A stretch of 64,000 bases of DNA from Neolewinella litorea (GCF_004803465.1 NZ_SRSF01000006.1:106254-170253), one strand, 5' to 3'. Counted from the stretch's first letter, positions 1 to 9,824 are shown. A program made the numbers and translations. Notes: generated from the sequence alone by a model not told the origin.

Positions 1-1
1 G

Positions 2-1411
2 GAACTCGATGAGCTCGAGCGCCGCATCCGGCAGTTGGAGATCGAACGGGAGGCCGTCAAGCGCGAAAACGACGCCGCGAAGATCGACCGCATCAAGCAA
101 GACCTCGCCAACCTCGAAGAGCGCCGCAACGAACTGCGCGCCCAGTGGGAAACGGAACGCGAGGTGGTACTGGGCATCCAGCAGGCCAAACAGCGCATCG
201 ACGAACTGAAGAACGAAGCCATGCGCCTCGAGCGATCCGGCGAATACTCCAAGGTGGCCGAGATCCGCTACGGACAAATCCCGCAGGTTGAAGCCGAACT
301 GAAAACCTACACCGGCCGCCTGAGTGAAATGCAGACGAAGGCCAAAATGCTGGTGAAGGAAGAGGTCGACAGCGAGGACATCGCCGAGATCGTGGCCCGC
401 TGGACGGGCATCCCCGTCACCCGCATGCTGCAGAGCGAGCGGGAAAAACTGCTGCACCTCGAGGAAGAGCTGCACCGGCGGGTGATCGGTCAGGACGAGG
501 CCGTGGAGGCCGTCGCTGATTCCATCAGGCTTAACCGGACCGGACTGAGCAATCAGGACCGGCCCATCGGCTCCTTCCTCTTCCTGGGTACCACCGGGGT
601 GGGTAAGACGGAGCTGGCCAAAGCCCTGGCCGAATACCTCTTCAACGATGCCGACATGATGACCCGCATCGATATGAGCGAGTACCAGGAACGCCACGCC
701 GTTAGCCGGCTGGTGGGTGCCCCTCCGGGCTACGTAGGCTACGACGAAGGAGGCCAGCTGACCGAAGCCGTACGCCGCAAGCCCTACAGCGTGGTACTGC
801 TAGACGAAATCGAAAAGGCCCACCCGGACGTGTTCAACATTCTGCTGCAGGTGCTCGACGACGGCCGGTTGACCGACAATAAAGGACGGGTAGCCAACTT
901 CAAGAATACGATCATCGTCATGACGTCCAATATCGGCTCCGACATCATCCGCGAGAAATTCTCGCAGATCAACCCCTCCAACGAGGAAGATATCATCAAG
1001 GAGACCAAGGAAACCCTGTTCAACGTCCTGAAGCAAACGGTACGACCCGAGTTCCTCAACCGCATCGACGACGTGGTCATGTTCCGTCCCCTGGGCCGCG
1101 GCGACATCCGGCAGATCGTCGAGCTGCAGCTCGATCAGGTCATGCAGCAATTGGCCGCCCAGGACATTCACCTCTCGGTGGCCCCCGAGGCCATGGATTG
1201 GCTGGCCGCCGAAGGCTATAATCCGGAATTCGGTGCCCGCCCGCTGAAGCGCGTGATCAAGAAGCGCGTACTCCGGCAGTTGTCCAAGCAGATGCTACAG
1301 GGCGACATCCAACCGGGCAGCCAGGTCGTGCTGGACGTCTTCGGCGACGTCGTGGTCTTCCGGCAGGCGCGGGCCGGTGAGCGGCAGGCCGAAGAGTCTC
1401 CGCTGGTGTAA
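2..1411 (+). CDS. clpB: ATP-dependent chaperone ClpB (C-terminal part, 5' truncated by window edge)
   Basis: The reading frame is open from base 2, so the gene begins before the window; an internal ATG at 35 is not the real start. The visible part holds the end of the coiled-coil middle domain (charged, E/R-rich, first ~110 residues), then the second AAA+ module: Walker A GTTGVGKTELAKAL, the pore-loop segment GAPPGYVGYDEGG, Walker B VVLLDEIEKAHPD, sensor 1 IIVMTSNIGSD, and the C-terminal small domain with GARPLKRVI. This is the Hsp100 disaggregase that works with DnaK to resolubilise protein aggregates in the cytoplasm. The protein ends with a short acidic tail. The middle domain and GYVGYDEGG favour ClpB over ClpA or ClpC. 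Confidence 0.96.
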   Translation, partial: ELDELERRIRQLEIEREAVKRENDAAKIDRIKQDLANLEERRNELRAQWETEREVVLGIQQAKQRIDELKNEAMRLERSGEYSKVAEIRYGQIPQVEAELKTYTGRLSEMQTKAKMLVKEEVDSEDIAEIVARWTGIPVTRMLQSEREKLLHLEEELHRRVIGQDEAVEAVADSIRLNRTGLSNQDRPIGSFLFLGTTGVGKTELAKALAEYLFNDADMMTRIDMSEYQERHAVSRLVGAPPGYVGYDEGGQLTEAVRRKPYSVVLLDEIEKAHPDVFNILLQVLDDGRLTDNKGRVANFKNTIIVMTSNIGSDIIREKFSQINPSNEEDIIKETKETLFNVLKQTVRPEFLNRIDDVVMFRPLGRGDIRQIVELQLDQVMQQLAAQDIHLSVAPEAMDWLAAEGYNPEFGARPLKRVIKKRVLRQLSKQMLQGDIQPGSQVVLDVFGDVVVFRQARAGERQAEESPLV

Positions 1412-1417
1412 GGTGGT

Positions 1418-1469
1418 GCCGCCGCCCCCTTTCCTGACTCCACGGGTGGGGTATCGGAGGGGCGGCGGC
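1418..1469 (+). terminator. Stem-loop after clpB
   Basis: A perfect 11-bp GC-only inverted repeat (GCCGCCGCCCC at 1418-1428 and GGGGCGGCGGC at 1459-1469) encloses a 30-nt loop just after the clpB stop. There is no T-run, so it is a 3'-end stabilising or factor-dependent structure rather than a classical intrinsic terminator. Confidence 0.4.
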
Positions 1470-1601
1470 CCGTCTGATCCAAACGCCGTTAAAGACTGTT
1501 AAGAAGGCAACGGCGCACCAACCATATTTGCGGTAATACCGTCTTATTGCCGTGGTTTCTCCCACTAAATCCCGAGTGCAACAAATAAACAGCAACGTCA
1601 A

Positions 1602-3113
1602 ATGAAAAAGTTTCTCTTAATCGTATTCGTCGCCGTACTGGGTGGGCTCATCGCCCTGGGCGGTGCGAACTACCTGGGGTGGGGCGATACACGATACGTG
1701 GAGGTCGCCAATACTCCGACCAGTTTAACCTCCTTTGCCACCGCCCCCGGTACGCGGGTGGTGCCGGCCCCGACCGACGGTTTCGTCATCGCCGCCGAAC
1801 GTTCCCTGCCGGCCGTCGTGCACATCAAGGCCAGCAAGCCCGCCGGGCGTGGTGGCCAGATCCCTTTTGGTATCGATCCCGATCAGCTCCCCGATGCCTT
1901 CCGCGACCTGTTCGGTAATCCCGGCCGCGGCGGCAACGATCAGGAGATGCCCCTGCAGCAGGGCAGTGGTTCCGGCGTGATCATCAGCAGCGACGGCTAC
2001 ATCGTCTCCAACAACCACGTGGTCGAGGACGCGGAAACCCTGGAAGTGGTACTCAACGACGAACGCACCTACACCGCCAAGGTGATCGGCACGGACCCCA
2101 CTACCGACATTGCCCTCCTGAAAATTGAAGAGACCGGTCTGCCCACCGTGCAGTTCGCCAACAGCGACGATGTGCGGGTAGGGGAGTGGGTGGTAGCCGT
2201 AGGTAATCCCTTCAGCCTCACCAGCACCGTAACCGCGGGTATCGTTTCGGCCAAGGGCCGCAGCATCGATATCGTGCGGCGCAGCGGTGGCGACCTTGCC
2301 ATTGAATCCTTCATCCAGACCGACGCGGTCGTCAACCCCGGCAACAGCGGCGGTGCCCTGGTAAACCAGAACGGTGACCTCATCGGCATCAATACGGCCA
2401 TCAGCAGTCCTACCGGTGTTTTCGCCGGCTACAGCTTTGCCGTTCCCAGTGCCATCGTCAAGAAGGTAGCCGAGGACCTGCGGGAGTTCGGCGTAGTGCA
2501 GCGTGGCCTGCTGGGTGCCCAGATCCGTCAGTTGAATACGGCCTACGCCCGTGAACTCGACATTGACCGCAACAACGGCGTCTACGTATTCGAGGTAATG
2601 GAAGGCAGTGCCGCCGAAGAAGCCGGTATCCAGAGCGGCGACGTCATTGTGGCCGTCGACGGCGTACGCACCCTCCGCAACAGCACCTTGCTGGAGCAAC
2701 TGGGCCGCCACCGCCCCGGCGATCAGGTGACCATCACCGCCGAACGCGACGGTAAGGAGCGCGACTTCACCGTCGTGCTGAAGAATTCCGAGGGTACCAC
2801 CGGCATCGTCCGGCCGAGCGAAAAGCCGGAGGCCGTAGCTTCCCTCGGTGCCAAGTTCGAAGACCTTTCCGAGGACGACGTCCGCCAGCTGCGTCTCCAG
2901 GGCGGAGTTGCCGTAACCGAGCTCGGCAACGGGCTGCTCTCCGAGCAGACGCGTGTCCGGCCCGGCTTTATCCTTACCCGCGTCAACGGGCGCCAGGTTG
3001 AGGACGTACAGCAACTGCAGCGTCTGCTCGAAAGCAGCAAAGGCGCGGTGACCCTGGAGGGTGTCTATCCCGACAACCCCGAACGGACCTACAAGTACGC
3101 CATCGTGAAATAG
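1602..3113 (+). CDS. degP: HtrA/DegP-type periplasmic serine protease (Do family)
   Basis: A 503-residue trypsin-like protease with two PDZ domains. Residues 1-20 form a hydrophobic signal or anchor sequence. The catalytic triad is His139 (SNNHVVEDA), Asp169 (TTDIALLKI) and Ser249 (NPGNSGGAL), all in canonical context. PDZ1 lies about residues 300-385 (GSAAEEAGIQSGDVIVAVDG) and PDZ2 about 405-500. Family proteins degrade or refold misfolded envelope proteins. The gene stands alone: a stem-loop closes clpB upstream and an intrinsic terminator follows the stop. Length and architecture are normal for Bacteroidota Do-like proteases; whether it should be called DegP, DegQ or MucD cannot be told from sequence alone. 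Confidence 0.94.
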   Translation: MKKFLLIVFVAVLGGLIALGGANYLGWGDTRYVEVANTPTSLTSFATAPGTRVVPAPTDGFVIAAERSLPAVVHIKASKPAGRGGQIPFGIDPDQLPDAFRDLFGNPGRGGNDQEMPLQQGSGSGVIISSDGYIVSNNHVVEDAETLEVVLNDERTYTAKVIGTDPTTDIALLKIEETGLPTVQFANSDDVRVGEWVVAVGNPFSLTSTVTAGIVSAKGRSIDIVRRSGGDLAIESFIQTDAVVNPGNSGGALVNQNGDLIGINTAISSPTGVFAGYSFAVPSAIVKKVAEDLREFGVVQRGLLGAQIRQLNTAYARELDIDRNNGVYVFEVMEGSAAEEAGIQSGDVIVAVDGVRTLRNSTLLEQLGRHRPGDQVTITAERDGKERDFTVVLKNSEGTTGIVRPSEKPEAVASLGAKFEDLSEDDVRQLRLQGGVAVTELGNGLLSEQTRVRPGFILTRVNGRQVEDVQQLQRLLESSKGAVTLEGVYPDNPERTYKYAIVK

Positions 3114-3149
3114 CGGTAGGTGTAGTATCCGACCAAACAAGCTTACTAC

Positions 3150-3189
3150 GCGGGCGGTCCCTCTTCACAAAGGGGCCGCCCGCTTTGTT
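3150..3189 (+). terminator. Intrinsic terminator of degP
   Basis: Stem GCGGGCGG (3150-3157) pairs with CCGCCCGC (3176-3183), extended by CCCT/AGGG, and is followed by TTTGTT. It lies between degP and the GTG start of the DUF2141 gene at 3198, so the latter is probably transcribed by read-through or by a promoter hidden here. Confidence 0.75.
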
Positions 3190-3197
3190 CTAAGGGT

Positions 3198-3635
3198 GTG
3201 AAACTCCCGCTTCTGATCCTGTTCCTGTTGTTTTTCGGGACCGCCACCACCCCGCCGGGCGGTGGGGAGCGGGCTACCCTCGTGCTGCAGATCGACAACA
3301 TCCGCAGTGACCAGGGTTCGCTTTGGGTGGGCATTTACGAATCTGAGAACGACTTTCTGGACCGCCACCGGGCTCGCCTGGTACAGCAGCCCGTGCGCGC
3401 GGCCGGATCGGCCCGACTGGCAATCGATGAATTGAGGGTGGGCAAGGCTTACGCCATCGCCGTGTTCCACGACGTGAACGACAACGGCGAACTGGACACC
3501 AATTTCCTGGGGCTGCCCGCCGAGCCCTACGCGCTGAGCCGCCCCCTGCAAAGCTGGTTCCGCAAGCCGCGCTTCGAAGAGATGAGCTTCGTTTTCCGGC
3601 CGGAAGTGGGTCTGCCGCCACTGGAACTGCGCTAA
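3198..3635 (+). CDS. DUF2141 domain-containing secreted protein
   Basis: A 145-residue protein with an N-terminal signal sequence (MKLPLLILFLLFFGTA) followed by a beta-rich domain with the features of the DUF2141 family: an early L-x-I-x-N-I-R segment, GSLWVGIYES, the central AIAVFHDVNDNGELDTNFLG and an E-P-Y-x-L-S motif. The acidic HDVNDNGELD stretch could bind a metal, but no function is known for the family. The start is GTG; no ATG fits. The gene begins just after the degP terminator and ends 71 nt before the ligase-PASTA gene. Confidence 0.82.
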   Translation: MKLPLLILFLLFFGTATTPPGGGERATLVLQIDNIRSDQGSLWVGIYESENDFLDRHRARLVQQPVRAAGSARLAIDELRVGKAYAIAVFHDVNDNGELDTNFLGLPAEPYALSRPLQSWFRKPRFEEMSFVFRPEVGLPPLELR

Positions 3636-3654
3636 ACAAGTCGTGGTAAGCCCT

Positions 3655-3662
3655 TAACTTCG
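3655..3662 (+). promoter_or_regulatory. Candidate -7 box TAACTTCG upstream of the Ddl fusion gene
   Basis: TAACTTCG is a one-mismatch match to the Bacteroidota -7 consensus TAnnTTTG and is followed by CGGCCC, the same GC tail seen after several other -7 boxes in this window. It sits 45 nt before the ATG at 3707. No TTG (-33) is seen at the usual spacing. Confidence 0.35.
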
Positions 3663-3706
3663 CGGCCCAATAAGACCGGCCCCCGGGTGGTCTTTTAAAC
3701 CAGCGT

Positions 3707-6700
3707 ATGAGTATTAAAGTAGGCATATTCTTCGGCGGCCCCTCCCGGGAACGCGAAATCTCCTTTGCCGGAGGGCGTACGGTATACGATAACCTGGACA
3801 AGTCGCTCTTCGAGCCGGTGCCGATCTTCGTCGACAGCTTCCGGCGCTGGTACCTCCTCGACTGGCAATACCTCTACCGCGGCAGCATCCGCGACTTTTT
3901 TCCGCCCGTATCCCTCGCCCCCGAAAGTCGGCACGCTTTCCAGGTCTACCAGGAAAGCCTGGGCCCGCAGGACGAACTGGCCCTCGAGGAAATGGGTACC
4001 CACATCGGGCGCCGCATCCGGCGGGAAGAACTGCCCGAACTGATCGACATCGCTTTTCTGGCCCTCCACGGGGAGTACGGCGAGGACGGGCAACTCCAGC
4101 GCGAACTGGAATACGCCGGCGTCCCCTACACCGGCAGTGGCGTGGAAGCCAGCGAGATCGGGATGGACAAGGCCCTGCAAAAGGAGCTCATGTCCCGCGC
4201 CGGCTATCCCTCACCCCCCATCCTGGTCATCGAGCAGGACGCCCTGACCGACGGCGCGATCGAAGACCTCTTCCACCGGTCGCTGGAGCGCATCGGCTGG
4301 CCCATGGTGGTGCGCCCGGCCCGGCAGGGCAGCAGTATCGGAGTTTCCATCCTGCACGAAGAGGAGGGGCTCGCCGGTTTCGAGCGGGCGGTCAACGCGG
4401 CCTTCTTCCGCGAAGCACTGCTGCTGGCGGACTACGCCAACCGTTCGCCCGCCGACCGCATCGAGTACGTGCGCCGGGTAAGTGACCTGCGCGACGGCAT
4501 CGCCTTCCCCATGGACGCCCAGCGGGGCGACCACCGGCTGACACTCTATACCCCCGACGACCTTTTCGATTACCTGGAAAAGGCCGCCGACGATGGCGGT
4601 CACCCATTGGTCGTGCTGGAAGGCCACCAAAGCGAGGAGCGCGTCATCATCGAGGGCTTCATCAACGGCAAGGAATTCAGCACCATCGTGCTGCGCAAGC
4701 CCGACGGTGGGGTAGTGGCCCTGCCGCCCACCGAGATCGTGAAGTTCGAGGGTGAATTGTTCGACTACCGCAGCAAGTACCTTCCCGGGCGCAGCCGCAA
4801 GGTGACGCCCATCGACCTGCCTTCGGAGGCCATTCAGCGGATACGGCGGGAGACCGAGCGGCTGTTCAGCGAACTGGGCTTCGCGGTGTATGCCCGCATC
4901 GATGGCTTCTACACACCGGAGGGCACCATCTACCTCAACGATCCGAATACGACCAGCGGCATGATGCCCTCGTCGTTCTTCTTCCACCAGGCCGCCGAGA
5001 TCGGCCTGAGTCCCTCGCAGTTCCTGACCTACATCATCCGCACGAGCCTGCAGGAGCGCGACCACGATGAGCTCATGGCCCAGCTGGACACCGAATTAGA
5101 CGATCTGGCGGCGAGCGCGGGTGCCCGGGAACGGGTGGCCGTACTGCTGGGCGGCACCAGCTTCGAGCGCCACATCAGCGTCGAGAGCGGGCGCAACGTA
5201 TTCGAAAAGCTCAGCTCGAGCGACCGGTTCCGGCCCCTGCCTCTCATGCTGACGGCTCCGCTGAACGACGACCAGCGCGGGCAGGACTTCGTACTCTACC
5301 AACTGCCGGTCAACCTCCTGCTCAAGGACAACGCCGACGACATCCGCGACAAGCTCACGAAACCCGCGGAGCACCCCGTCATCGACGAGATACGCCGAAG
5401 CTGCCGCGCCATAACGGCCCGTTACGCCGACCCCGACGTCGTTTTCACCCCCCGCCACGTAGCCCTGGACCAACTGCCCGAGTTAGTCGATCTGGTATTC
5501 ATTGCGCTGCACGGCCGGCCCGGAGAGGACGGACAGGTACAACGACAACTCGAGCGTTTGGGCCTGCCGTACAACGGTTCCGGACCCGATAGCTCGGCGG
5601 TCACCATTGACAAGTTTGAAACCCTGCAGGTTCTGAAACAGGGCGGCCTGCCCGTCACCGAACAGTGGCTCGGCCGACGCGAAGATTTTCTGCTGAACGC
5701 CCGCGCCTTTTACGATCGTGTGGAGGACCGTTTTGCCTATCCCCTGATCGCCAAGCCCGTCGACGACGGCTGCAGCTCAGCCGTACTGCTGCTGCGCAAC
5801 CGCGAGCAACTGGAAGCCTACTGCGAACTTACCTTCCGCCCCGGATCGGGGAAGGAAAAGCAGGCCCGCCGGACCCTGAAGGTCGGCGAGAAAGAAGAAT
5901 GGCCGCTGGGCAAGTCCACCATCCTTTTCGAAGCGGCCATCACGGCTGCTGGTGCCACCAAGTTCCTGGAAATCACCGGGGGGATGCTCACGCACTACGA
6001 CGCCGACGGGCGGATTACGTACGAGGTCTTCGAGCCCAGTGAGGCCCTGGCCGGAGGAGAGATCCTGAGCCTGGAAGAGAAGTTCCTCGCCGGCGAAGGA
6101 CAAAACCTTACCCCAGCCCGCCTGGCCACCCGGGAGTACGGATACGACTACGTGGCCGACCAGGTCAAGGCCGACCTGGAGCGCGCTGCCCGACTGCTCG
6201 GCGTGACCGGCTACTGCCGCATCGACGCCTTCGTGCGCGTGTACCCCGACGGGCGCGCCGAAACCGTAGTGATCGAGGTCAACAGCCTACCCGGCATTAC
6301 CCCGGCTACCGCCATCTTTCACCAGGCGGCCATCGCCGGTTACCAGCCCTATCAGTTCATCGCCGCCATCCTCGACTTCGCACGGGAACGTACACGGCGC
6401 GGTGCTACGGCGCCTCCGGTAGTGCAACCTGCGGCCACGGCTTACGGGACCGAGCCGGCACCCGCGGTGACCGCCCACAGGGACAATTCTCCCGAACGCT
6501 CTTCAATTATCGGTCCCTTGGTAAAGAATGTCATTGCCGCCCTGCTCTTCCTGGGCCTGCTCTTCCTGTTGTTGCGCACCGGCCTTAATTGGTACACCAA
6601 CCACGGCGAAAGCATGGCGATACCGACCTTTGAAGGGATGCTGATCGATGAGGCCCGCGCGCTTGCTGACGCCAACGACCTAAAGATCGACGTGACGGTC

Positions 6701-7273
6701 GGCGCCTTCGACCCCGCCCAGCCCGCCGGACTGGTAGTGCAGCAACAGCCCCGCGTAGGCAGCCGGGTGAAGAACAACCGGACGGTCTACCTGACCATTC
6801 TCAGCGATGAAGCCCCCGACGTGGTACTTCCAAGCCTGGTAGGCAACTACGACTACAACCAGTACGTGCGGCTGCTCAAGGTGAAAAACCTCAAGTACCG
6901 GGTACGCGAGCGCAAGTTTGACGCCCGGCAGGAGGACGGCACCATCCTGTACCTCTACTACGACGGCAAAAAGATCACCGACGAGGACCTGCGCGAGGGC
7001 GTCAAGGTGCCCATGGGCAGCACGCTGGACTTCGTGATCACCGAACGCCGGGGCGACGACGTGGTCCTGGCCGACTATCGCTGTCAGACCTTCGGGACGG
7101 CAGAATTTGCCATCACGGGCAGCCAGCTGGTCATCGGCCGGGTGATGGGGGAGGTGGCCAACCGCAACGACGCCTGGATCGTGCGCACCGACCCGGGGGC
7201 CGGCGCCACGCTGGAGACCGGCGCGAAAGTCGACGTTTACCTCAGCGACGAACGGCCGGACGATTGCGAGTAA
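3707..7273 (+). CDS. Tandem D-alanine-D-alanine ligase fusion with membrane segment and PASTA domains
   Basis: An 1188-residue protein. Residues ~1-450 are one Ddl-like module (VGIFFGGPSREREIS at the N-terminus, ATP-grasp in the middle, ending LNDPNTTSGMMPSSFF). Residues ~474-895 are a second (VAVLLGGTSFERHIS ... VIEVNSLPGITPATAIFHQ). A hydrophobic segment at ~941-958 follows, then three PASTA-like repeats (~968-1036, 1037-1115, 1116-1188). Ddl enzymes join two D-alanines for peptidoglycan; PASTA domains bind muropeptides or cell-wall polymers. The second module keeps the E-x-N-x-x-P-G metal/ATP motif, while the first has D-P-N-T-T-S-G, so it may be impaired or have changed specificity. Each module is larger than a stand-alone Ddl (about 330-370 residues). 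The predicted topology is ligase domains in the cytoplasm and PASTA repeats in the periplasm. Confidence 0.88.
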   Translation: MSIKVGIFFGGPSREREISFAGGRTVYDNLDKSLFEPVPIFVDSFRRWYLLDWQYLYRGSIRDFFPPVSLAPESRHAFQVYQESLGPQDELALEEMGTHIGRRIRREELPELIDIAFLALHGEYGEDGQLQRELEYAGVPYTGSGVEASEIGMDKALQKELMSRAGYPSPPILVIEQDALTDGAIEDLFHRSLERIGWPMVVRPARQGSSIGVSILHEEEGLAGFERAVNAAFFREALLLADYANRSPADRIEYVRRVSDLRDGIAFPMDAQRGDHRLTLYTPDDLFDYLEKAADDGGHPLVVLEGHQSEERVIIEGFINGKEFSTIVLRKPDGGVVALPPTEIVKFEGELFDYRSKYLPGRSRKVTPIDLPSEAIQRIRRETERLFSELGFAVYARIDGFYTPEGTIYLNDPNTTSGMMPSSFFFHQAAEIGLSPSQFLTYIIRTSLQERDHDELMAQLDTELDDLAASAGARERVAVLLGGTSFERHISVESGRNVFEKLSSSDRFRPLPLMLTAPLNDDQRGQDFVLYQLPVNLLLKDNADDIRDKLTKPAEHPVIDEIRRSCRAITARYADPDVVFTPRHVALDQLPELVDLVFIALHGRPGEDGQVQRQLERLGLPYNGSGPDSSAVTIDKFETLQVLKQGGLPVTEQWLGRREDFLLNARAFYDRVEDRFAYPLIAKPVDDGCSSAVLLLRNREQLEAYCELTFRPGSGKEKQARRTLKVGEKEEWPLGKSTILFEAAITAAGATKFLEITGGMLTHYDADGRITYEVFEPSEALAGGEILSLEEKFLAGEGQNLTPARLATREYGYDYVADQVKADLERAARLLGVTGYCRIDAFVRVYPDGRAETVVIEVNSLPGITPATAIFHQAAIAGYQPYQFIAAILDFARERTRRGATAPPVVQPAATAYGTEPAPAVTAHRDNSPERSSIIGPLVKNVIAALLFLGLLFLLLRTGLNWYTNHGESMAIPTFEGMLIDEARALADANDLKIDVTVGAFDPAQPAGLVVQQQPRVGSRVKNNRTVYLTILSDEAPDVVLPSLVGNYDYNQYVRLLKVKNLKYRVRERKFDARQEDGTILYLYYDGKKITDEDLREGVKVPMGSTLDFVITERRGDDVVLADYRCQTFGTAEFAITGSQLVIGRVMGEVANRNDAWIVRTDPGAGATLETGAKVDVYLSDERPDDCE

Positions 7274-7346
7274 GTCGGGAACGGGCCGAAGCGGCGCAGG
7301 ACCAAATGCCCGCCCCATACGTTGGGGTAGTGGCCAACGAAAGAAC

Positions 7347-9824
7347 ATGAAGCTGTACCTACTGCCCCTCCTTTTGCTCCTGCTGGCCCCCCTCGGCGCC
7401 CAGCACATCGTACCCCTCATGGAGCATGCCCAGCTCTTTGACGGCCGTACGCAGACACTGCCGGCCGGGCTGGCCGTGTGCGGCGAAGTGGATTTGCCCG
7501 GCGTGGAGCGGATCGTCGCGGGAGGCAACAACAGCGTAAAAATCGACCTCGATACCGCGGGCCTGGGCAGCGACCTCACGGACTACCGCTGCATCGGCTG
7601 TGAAACGCTGGACTTCGGCACCGTGGTCCTGCGCTCGGACACCGTGATCTATACGGCTTTCCCCGGGACGGTGCAGGGGCTGGATACAATAGGCCTGACC
7701 GTCTGCTCACCCCGGGGCGTATGCGCCGACACTACCGAGTTGGTCTTTCTGGTGCAACGCGCGTCGCGCCAGGTGGAACTGGGCAATGTGCTGCTGCAGC
7801 CGGAATCGGTCATTGATCTGACCGTACCGACCGACAGCCTGCTGCCCGGTGGCGCCTTTTGCCGCACCATCACGGGTTGTGCCGACGATTATCCGGGGCG
7901 CGGCCAACGCTTTGCCTTTCGCACCACCATGGAGGAGGGCAACGACTTCAGGTACGAAGCCGGCCGCTTTGGCGGAACGGATGCCGTGTGCGTGACGCTC
8001 TGCAACGAGCTGGGCCTCTGCGACACCTACCGCGCCACTTTTACCGTAGACCGACCGGCGGTGGAGTTGCCCTTCTTTGATGATTTCAGCTACGAGGGAT
8101 TCCGGCCGGCAACTTCGCTATGGCAGGATGAGGACGTGCTCGTCAACCGCAGCTACGGCGTAAATCCGCCCTCCCTGGGGGTGGCCACCTTCGACGCGAT
8201 CGACTTCGACGGACGGCCTTACCCCAGTACGGGAAACGGGCGGCGGGGGGTGCCGCGTGACTACCTTACTTCCGTGCCCCTGCGTATGTCCGGTAAGACG
8301 GGCAGCGTACTGTCGTTCTACCTGCAACCGCGGGGACTGGGTAACCGCCCCGAGGTACAGGACAGTTTCCTGGTGCAATTCTTAACCGCCACGGGAGAGT
8401 GGGAAACCGTATTCTCACGGGAGGGGCTGCTCAGCACCACTTCCAATACCCGGGAGACCGCCTTTCGCGGGGAGCTGGTGCCCGTACCGCAGGAATACCT
8501 TTACGACGGCTTCCAGTTCCGCTTCGTAAACCTCAGTACCGAGCAGGGGGCGGTGGACAACTGGAACCTTGACTACGTAAAGCTCAGCAATCAGTCTACC
8601 TCTTTGGTCACCCAGGACCTGGCCCTGAGCGAAGCGCCCTTCCGCCTGGTGGCCCCGTATACGAGTTTGCCCGTCAGGCACCTGCAGGCCGCGGGGCAAA
8701 CCCTGCTTGTTGATTCCATCTTCCTGAAACTCTGGAACCACCGGGCGGACGTCACCCCCGTAACCCGCTCCTCGTACGAGGTAAGAAACCTGGGGCAGCC
8801 TTCTTTTATATCCGGGGCGGGTCTTTTCCCTTCCAGTTACTTTGGCCAGGACAACGGCATCGCTCCGCTGAGCCTCGAGATACGGTCGGCTACCTTTGAC
8901 CAGCTGCCGACCTACAACGGGATCCGCAGTTTCCTGTTCGGGCTGGATCCTGAGGGCGATTACCGGATCGCCACTACCTATTCCCTCACCGTGGCTACTG
9001 AGGACCCCGGCTTCTCTCCCCTGATCGCGGCCAACAATGAGGCCACCCAGATTACGGTCCTGGATGATTACTTCGCCTACGACGACGGCAGCGCGGAAGT
9101 GGCCATCGAGGGGCAGGCGGGCAACGTGATCGTACAGCGGTATACGGCCTTCGTGCCCGATCAGCTGGTGGGTATTCGTTTGCGGTTGCCGCGCGGACTG
9201 GGGTCGGTCGACGACCAGCGGCTGAACCTGGTGGTGTACGGTGCGGGTGAGGAGGGTACGCCGGGCGAATTGTTGTACTCGGCCAGTGAGCCCGTGCTCT
9301 ACGCCGAGGACTTCTACACCGATTCCTTACAGGCCTTCACCAGCTACGCCCTGCGGGAGCCCCTGGATCTGCCGGCGGGCGACTTCTACGTGGGCTGGCG
9401 GCAGGACCCGGCCAACCGGTCGCTGCCGGTAGGCTTTGACCGCAACAACCCGGTATCCGGTGTGCAATACTTCGACGCCGGCAGCGGCTGGGAAGCCTTG
9501 AACGGCTCCACCGGCGGAGCCATCATGATCCGCCCACTCCTGTCGGGGGCCGAGGTTATGCCCACCGCAACGGACGATTTGCCGGGGTCGGCACCCGCCG
9601 TGCAGGTTTATCCCAACCCAACGGAGGGCGCGGTCACGCTGCGGCTCGATCCGTCGTACTCGATAACTGACTTGCGCTTTCGGCTGCTGGATGCCGCGGG
9701 CCGTACGGTAATTGACGGCGTGGGCACCGATCGCCTGGACCTCAGCCGCTTACCCCGGGGGTTGTATTTGCTGGAATATTGGGTAGGGGACCGGGTCGGG
9801 CGTCATAAAATTGTCAGGCAATAA
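7347..9824 (+). CDS. Secreted protein with T9SS type A C-terminal sorting domain
   Basis: An 825-residue exported protein. It begins with a signal peptide (MKLYLLPLLLLLLAPLGAQ) and ends with a classic type IX secretion sorting domain: VQVYPNPTEGAVTLRL, a central RLLDAAGRTV and LPRGLYLLEY, and the terminal basic HKIVRQ. The middle has cysteine-bearing beta-rich segments (for example GCETLDFGT, CNELGLCDT) and a jelly-roll-like part around residues 240-400, but no catalytic family I can name. It is likely carried across the outer membrane and attached to the cell surface. The gene starts 73 nt after the ligase-PASTA gene and may share its transcript. Confidence 0.85.
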   Translation: MKLYLLPLLLLLLAPLGAQHIVPLMEHAQLFDGRTQTLPAGLAVCGEVDLPGVERIVAGGNNSVKIDLDTAGLGSDLTDYRCIGCETLDFGTVVLRSDTVIYTAFPGTVQGLDTIGLTVCSPRGVCADTTELVFLVQRASRQVELGNVLLQPESVIDLTVPTDSLLPGGAFCRTITGCADDYPGRGQRFAFRTTMEEGNDFRYEAGRFGGTDAVCVTLCNELGLCDTYRATFTVDRPAVELPFFDDFSYEGFRPATSLWQDEDVLVNRSYGVNPPSLGVATFDAIDFDGRPYPSTGNGRRGVPRDYLTSVPLRMSGKTGSVLSFYLQPRGLGNRPEVQDSFLVQFLTATGEWETVFSREGLLSTTSNTRETAFRGELVPVPQEYLYDGFQFRFVNLSTEQGAVDNWNLDYVKLSNQSTSLVTQDLALSEAPFRLVAPYTSLPVRHLQAAGQTLLVDSIFLKLWNHRADVTPVTRSSYEVRNLGQPSFISGAGLFPSSYFGQDNGIAPLSLEIRSATFDQLPTYNGIRSFLFGLDPEGDYRIATTYSLTVATEDPGFSPLIAANNEATQITVLDDYFAYDDGSAEVAIEGQAGNVIVQRYTAFVPDQLVGIRLRLPRGLGSVDDQRLNLVVYGAGEEGTPGELLYSASEPVLYAEDFYTDSLQAFTSYALREPLDLPAGDFYVGWRQDPANRSLPVGFDRNNPVSGVQYFDAGSGWEALNGSTGGAIMIRPLLSGAEVMPTATDDLPGSAPAVQVYPNPTEGAVTLRLDPSYSITDLRFRLLDAAGRTVIDGVGTDRLDLSRLPRGLYLLEYWVGDRVGRHKIVRQ

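Noticed and set aside
1725..3140. 471-residue minus-strand frame opposite degP
   Set aside because: Shadow of the protease gene; glycine- and valine-rich low complexity.
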